Position numbers and translations under genes: made by a program. 64,000 nt of DNA from positions 12,311 to 76,310 of the forward strand of contig CALJKW010000020.1 of NCBI GenBank assembly GCA_937980205.1. Reading direction: 5' to 3'. Shown one piece after another: positions 61,350 to 64,000 of this stretch. Positions within the stretch are counted from its first letter, which is position 1; each line of letters begins with the position of its first letter. This DNA comes from an uncultured Myxococcales bacterium (GTDB lineage: Bacteria; Myxococcota; Myxococcia; Myxococcales; Myxococcaceae). The notes under the pieces are model-generated. The model had not been told where the DNA came from, did no database searches, and saw nothing but the letters and a program-made list of their open reading frames with translations.

Positions 61350-61538
61350 ATGGCGGACAAGTTCGGAGCGGAGTTCTTCAAGAAGGCGACCGAGGAGACG
61401 GCGGCGCTTCAGGCGAAGTGGGTCGAGCAGTCGTTCAAGGCGATGGACGACTACAACACGCTGGCGAAGGCGGCCTTCAAGTACTGGGTCGACCTGCACG
61501 CCGACGCGCGCAAGATGGTCACCGACTCGCTGAGCTGA
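61350..61538 (+). CDS. Small phasin-like protein
   Basis: Protein of 62 residues with GAGGGAG about ten bases before ATG 61350. It is one amphipathic helix-rich unit (FGAEFFKKATEETAALQAKWVEQSF, then KAMDDYNTLAKAAFKYWVDLHADARKMV), typical in composition of granule-coating phasins or of PhaE-like activators. The gene is three bases upstream of the second phaC, so the pair is probably translated together. It is far shorter than usual phasins. Confidence 0.75.
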   Translation: MADKFGAEFFKKATEETAALQAKWVEQSFKAMDDYNTLAKAAFKYWVDLHADARKMVTDSLS

Positions 61539-61541
61539 ACG

Positions 61542-62489
61542 ATGCTGCCGCTGCTCGCTCCCACGCCGAAGGACGTCATCTGCACCGACGCCGGTGCGTC
61601 GCTGTACCGATTTCGCGGTGCACAACCGCCGAAGCCGGGGCTGGCGCCGGTGCTGCTCGTGCCGTCGATGATCAATCGCTGGTACGTGCTCGACCTGAGG
61701 GCGGGAGCGAGCCTCGCGGCGGCGCTGCTCGACGCGGGCTTGGACGTGTGGTGCCTCGACTGGGGCATCCCGCAAGACGAGGACCGCTACCTCGAGTGGG
61801 ACGACGTGCTGCGCCGGCTGTCGCGCCTCGCTCGACGCGTGCGGCGGCACACCGGCAGAGAGCGCATCTCGGTGCTCGGCTACTGCATGGGCGCCACGCT
61901 CTCGGGCATCTACACCGCGCTCGAGCCCGAAGGCGTCGCGGCCTTCGCGAACCTGCTCGGCCCGTTCGACTTCTCGCAGGCCGGTTCGCTGGGCCTCATG
62001 ACCGATCGCCGCTGGTTCGACGCCGACGCCGTCGCGGACGCCGGAAATGTTGCGCCGCACCAGATGCAGGCCGGCTTCCAGATGCTCAGGCCCACCGCCA
62101 CGCTCGCCAAGCTCGTCGGCGTCCTCGATCGCGGCATGGACGACGGCTTCAAGGCGCTCGAGGCCTGGGCGAGCGACAACATCGCGTTCCCCGCGGCCGC
62201 GTACCGCCGCTACATCCGCGAGCTGTACCAGGAGAACCAGCTCGTCGAAGGAAAGCACCGCGTCATGGGCCGCACGGTGAAGCTGGGCGACATCAAGTGC
62301 CCCGTGCTGACCATCGCGGCGTCACGCGACGCCATCTGTCCGAAGCCCGCAGCGCTGGGGCTGAACCGCGCCGTGCCGCACGCCGAGCTGCTCGAGGTGC
62401 CGGGGGGGCACGTCGGAGCTGTCGTAGGAAGTGCGGCGGCGCGGGTGCTGTATCCGGCGCTGCAGAAGTTCTTCAGCGCGCGAGCCTGA
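61542..62489 (+). CDS. phaC: Class III-like PHA synthase, second copy
   Basis: PHA synthase-like enzyme of 315 residues. The nucleophile is Cys115 in VLGYCMGATLSG; Asp263 in ASRDAICP and His290 in PGGHVGAVVG complete the triad. It shares the blocks PSMINRWYVLDL and DVWCLDWGIPQDEDR with the synthase at 53130. Its nearest partner is the 62-residue phasin-like protein directly upstream, in the way phaE accompanies phaC. Both copies may form hetero-oligomers or make different polymers. Confidence 0.92.
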   Translation: MLPLLAPTPKDVICTDAGASLYRFRGAQPPKPGLAPVLLVPSMINRWYVLDLRAGASLAAALLDAGLDVWCLDWGIPQDEDRYLEWDDVLRRLSRLARRVRRHTGRERISVLGYCMGATLSGIYTALEPEGVAAFANLLGPFDFSQAGSLGLMTDRRWFDADAVADAGNVAPHQMQAGFQMLRPTATLAKLVGVLDRGMDDGFKALEAWASDNIAFPAAAYRRYIRELYQENQLVEGKHRVMGRTVKLGDIKCPVLTIAASRDAICPKPAALGLNRAVPHAELLEVPGGHVGAVVGSAAARVLYPALQKFFSARA

Positions 62490-62496
62490 AACCGCG

Positions 62497-62520
62497 AACC
62501 CGAACCCGAACCCGAACCCG
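62497..62520. repeat. Hexamer tandem repeat AACCCG x4
   Basis: Four perfect tandem copies of AACCCG between the stop of the second phaC gene and the stop of the convergent oxygenase gene at 62525. It is short and could be a simple slippage repeat; no gene depends on it. Confidence 0.85.
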
Positions 62521-62524
62521 GCCG

Positions 62525-63433
62525 TCAGCCGATCGGCCCCAGGGTCGCGTACCTCGGCTCCGTCAGCTTCGGCGGCCCCTTGGCCTTCAGCGCCTGCTGC
62601 GCCAGCGCGGCGGCGAGCTTGGCACCGTCCCGCAACCGCGCTCGCAAGCCATCTTCGCCGATGGGGTGCGGCGTCAGCCCGAGCTCGCGCAGCTTGTAGT
62701 TGCCCTTGTAGAGCAGCTTCGTCTGCCGAATCGCGCGCGTGTAATAGGTGAGCGAGATGGTGATCGACACGCCGGGCCCGTTCTTCACCAGGTGCGGCGC
62801 GGTCGACGGCATGTACGCGCCCATGCCCGGCTCGAAGTCGTACGCGTGCGCGCGCTGCAGGAAGTCGTCGCGGAACACGACCAGCTCGCGCGAGTGCTTG
62901 GTGTGGAAGAGCTCGAGGCTGCGCTCGGTCACCACCTCGCGATCCAGCGGCTCCCAGACGTAGACCTTCTTCGTCCCCAGGCACTGGAGGATGAAGTTGT
63001 TCTCGTGATCCATGTGGTACGGCGTCACCGCGTTCGGCGAGGTGATGAAGATCCACCCCGCGCGGCCGTGCATGCCCGGGTCCTTCTTCTCGGTGCGCGG
63101 CATCACCTCGTCGAGGATCTCGTCGACCAGCGTGCGGTAGAGCGGGTCGTTCTGCACGTTGTGCAGCGCCATCCACGCCTGGGCCTCTTCGATGCGCCTG
63201 ATCGTCTCGAGCGGCGTCAGCTTCGGCGGGTGCGTCTTCGGCGCGTCCACGAAGCTCGTGTGAAAGTCGGCCGCCGCGCTGTGCGAGCGAATCGCTCCCT
63301 GCGCCGCGAGGCGCTCCGCGAGCGCGATCAGGTTGTCGAGCTGGAGCAGCGGGTGGTCCATCCAGTTGTGGCGGACGGCCATCACCTTCTGCGGGTGGAA
63401 CTGCGTCTCGTCGAATTGGATACCGCGGCTCAT
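62525..63433 (-). CDS. JmjC/cupin-like Fe(II) oxygenase-type protein
   Basis: Protein of 302 residues with a cupin-like domain of the JmjC/cupin_8 type. A His-x-Asp pair lies in VTPYHMDHENNFILQ and the distal His in STAPHLVKNGPG, giving the usual two-His, one-carboxylate iron site; FVWEP-like VYVWEPLDREV and TSPNAVTPYH fit the family. A hydroxylase or demethylase-like activity with 2-oxoglutarate is inferred, with no known target. ATG 63433 (MSRGIQFDE) is divergent from the NUDIX gene by 27 bases. Confidence 0.78.
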   Translation of the reverse strand: MSRGIQFDETQFHPQKVMAVRHNWMDHPLLQLDNLIALAERLAAQGAIRSHSAAADFHTSFVDAPKTHPPKLTPLETIRRIEEAQAWMALHNVQNDPLYRTLVDEILDEVMPRTEKKDPGMHGRAGWIFITSPNAVTPYHMDHENNFILQCLGTKKVYVWEPLDREVVTERSLELFHTKHSRELVVFRDDFLQRAHAYDFEPGMGAYMPSTAPHLVKNGPGVSITISLTYYTRAIRQTKLLYKGNYKLRELGLTPHPIGEDGLRARLRDGAKLAAALAQQALKAKGPPKLTEPRYATLGPIG

Positions 63434-63460
63434 GGGGGCTCCTAGAATAACGAAAAGCCC

Positions 63461-63904
63461 ATGCCGGTCACCGCTCCCGAAGGGTTCTTCTACGTGATGG
63501 TGGTGGTCGAGCATGAGGGCCGCTTCCTCATGGTTCAGGAGAAGGACCACTCCTGGTTCCTCCCCGCGGGCGCCATCGAGCCGCCCGAAGAGCTCGGCTC
63601 CGCGGTCATGCGCGAGGCCTGGCAGGAAGGCGGCATCATGGTGAAGCCGCTCTCGCTGCTCAAGGTCGAGTACCGCTGGTACCCCGGCGAGCACGGCCTC
63701 ACGGCGTGGTGGCGCTTCACCATTCGCGCCTCACCGAAGGGCGAGCTGCAGCCCAAGCAGCTGCCCGACGCCTACTCGCTGCGCGCCGGCTGGTTCACCA
63801 TCAAGGAGATCGAGGGCATCAAGCTGCGCAGCCCCGACGTGCTGGACATCCTCAAGGACGTCGCGCGCGGAGCGCCCGAGCTGCCGCTCCCCACGGCGGT
63901 GTGA
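63461..63904 (+). CDS. NUDIX hydrolase-like protein
   Basis: NUDIX-fold protein of 147 residues, expected to hydrolyse a nucleoside diphosphate linked to another group. The Nudix box reads GAIEPPEELGSAVMREAWQE followed by GGI; the REUXEE core is REAWQE, so the first of the two metal-binding Glu residues is Gln. Activity may be reduced or specialised. The C-terminal coding end (ARGAPELPLPTAV and stop) is repeated downstream at 63946-64000. Confidence 0.82.
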   Translation: MPVTAPEGFFYVMVVVEHEGRFLMVQEKDHSWFLPAGAIEPPEELGSAVMREAWQEGGIMVKPLSLLKVEYRWYPGEHGLTAWWRFTIRASPKGELQPKQLPDAYSLRAGWFTIKEIEGIKLRSPDVLDILKDVARGAPELPLPTAV

Positions 63905-64000
63905 AGTCTCCTCCCGGAGGGGGGAGGGGCGAGCCCCTCGGAGCGGTCGCGCGCGGAGCGCCCGAGCTGCCGCTCCCCACGGCGGTGTGAAGTCTCCTCC
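63860..64000. repeat. 55-base direct repeat flanking the NUDIX stop, at window edge
   Basis: Copies at 63860-63914 and 63946-64000 appear identical over 55 bases, starting GTCGCGCGCGGAGCGCCCGA and including the codons for ARGAPELPLPTAV and the stop TGA. The period is 86 bases, and the last 31 bases between copies are G-rich (63915-63945). The repeat may continue beyond the window as a tandem array. Only the first copy is in frame with the gene. Confidence 0.85.

Noticed and set aside
62048..62062. Fourth PhaR-like site TGTTGCGCCGCACCA inside the second phaC gene
   Set aside because: It is coding (VAPHQ region), imperfect and internal; coincidence with codon choice is more likely than an operator.

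Overview
The window comes from a very GC-rich genome whose style is that of a myxobacterium or relative (Myxococcota). Supporting this are many lipoproteins with Gly/Ala/Ser-rich linkers after Cys-rich heads, MopE-like Cys/Asp repeats, TPR proteins, an alpha-2-macroglobulin, TTG and GTG starts, and very dense packing. No intergenic gap exceeds about 170 bases, and I see no rRNA, tRNA, CRISPR array or intact transposase. The taxonomic call is inference from gene content, not from a marker gene.

Layout. 1-10000 (minus strand): a periplasmic alpha-2-macroglobulin cut by the window edge, an FAD-linked oxidase, a small zinc-ribbon protein, a PSI-domain lipoprotein and a TPR protein. 10100-22400 (mixed strands): lipoproteins, a double-domain PPK2 (polyphosphate:AMP phosphotransferase type), a CheR-PAS-PAS-histidine kinase with its single-domain response regulator, an LMF1-like membrane protein and a quinone-oxidoreductase-like enzyme. 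22500-25950: a minimal ethanolamine locus, eutB - (antisense ORF6N remnant) - eutC - eutL, closed by a hairpin. 26000-30850: a pseudokinase, a 5'-nucleotidase-like lipoprotein that has lost most metal ligands, a GNAT acetyltransferase, a pirin and a BKACE-type enzyme. 30890-47214: a biosynthetic cluster with two duplicated pairs of alpha/beta hydrolases, a C-A-T-C-A-T NRPS, a TIGR04325-like methyltransferase and a second NRPS whose last module is decayed. 47237-53100: a frameshifted MopE-like lipoprotein, DedA, a 43-residue acidic protein, a frameshifted HExxH/TPR protein and a VapBC pair with a palindromic operator. 53130-62489: a polyhydroxyalkanoate (PHA) region with two class III-like PHA synthases, each next to a very small PhaE/phasin-like protein, an acyl-CoA synthetase, the regulator PhaR, and a four-gene envelope operon (two paralogous lipoproteins, an outer-membrane barrel and a hydrolase). 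62525-64000: a JmjC/cupin-like oxygenase, a NUDIX protein and a 55-base direct repeat at the window edge.

How the genes work together. The PHA genes form a clear functional unit: PhaR probably binds TGTTGCG-type palindromes before phaR and before the phasin/phaC pair. The NRPS genes, the hydrolases with unusual nucleophile positions and the methyltransferase probably make one small lipopeptide-like or amino-acid-derived product. This cluster is the best candidate for an undescribed system. Its second synthetase ends in a module with an altered condensation motif (HN instead of HH) and an adenylation domain reduced to a remnant.

A second theme is a family of REP-like inverted repeats (AAATGGGGACAGG type). 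Three copies lie exactly at the 5' ends of minus-strand genes, and one appears to supply part of a signal peptide.
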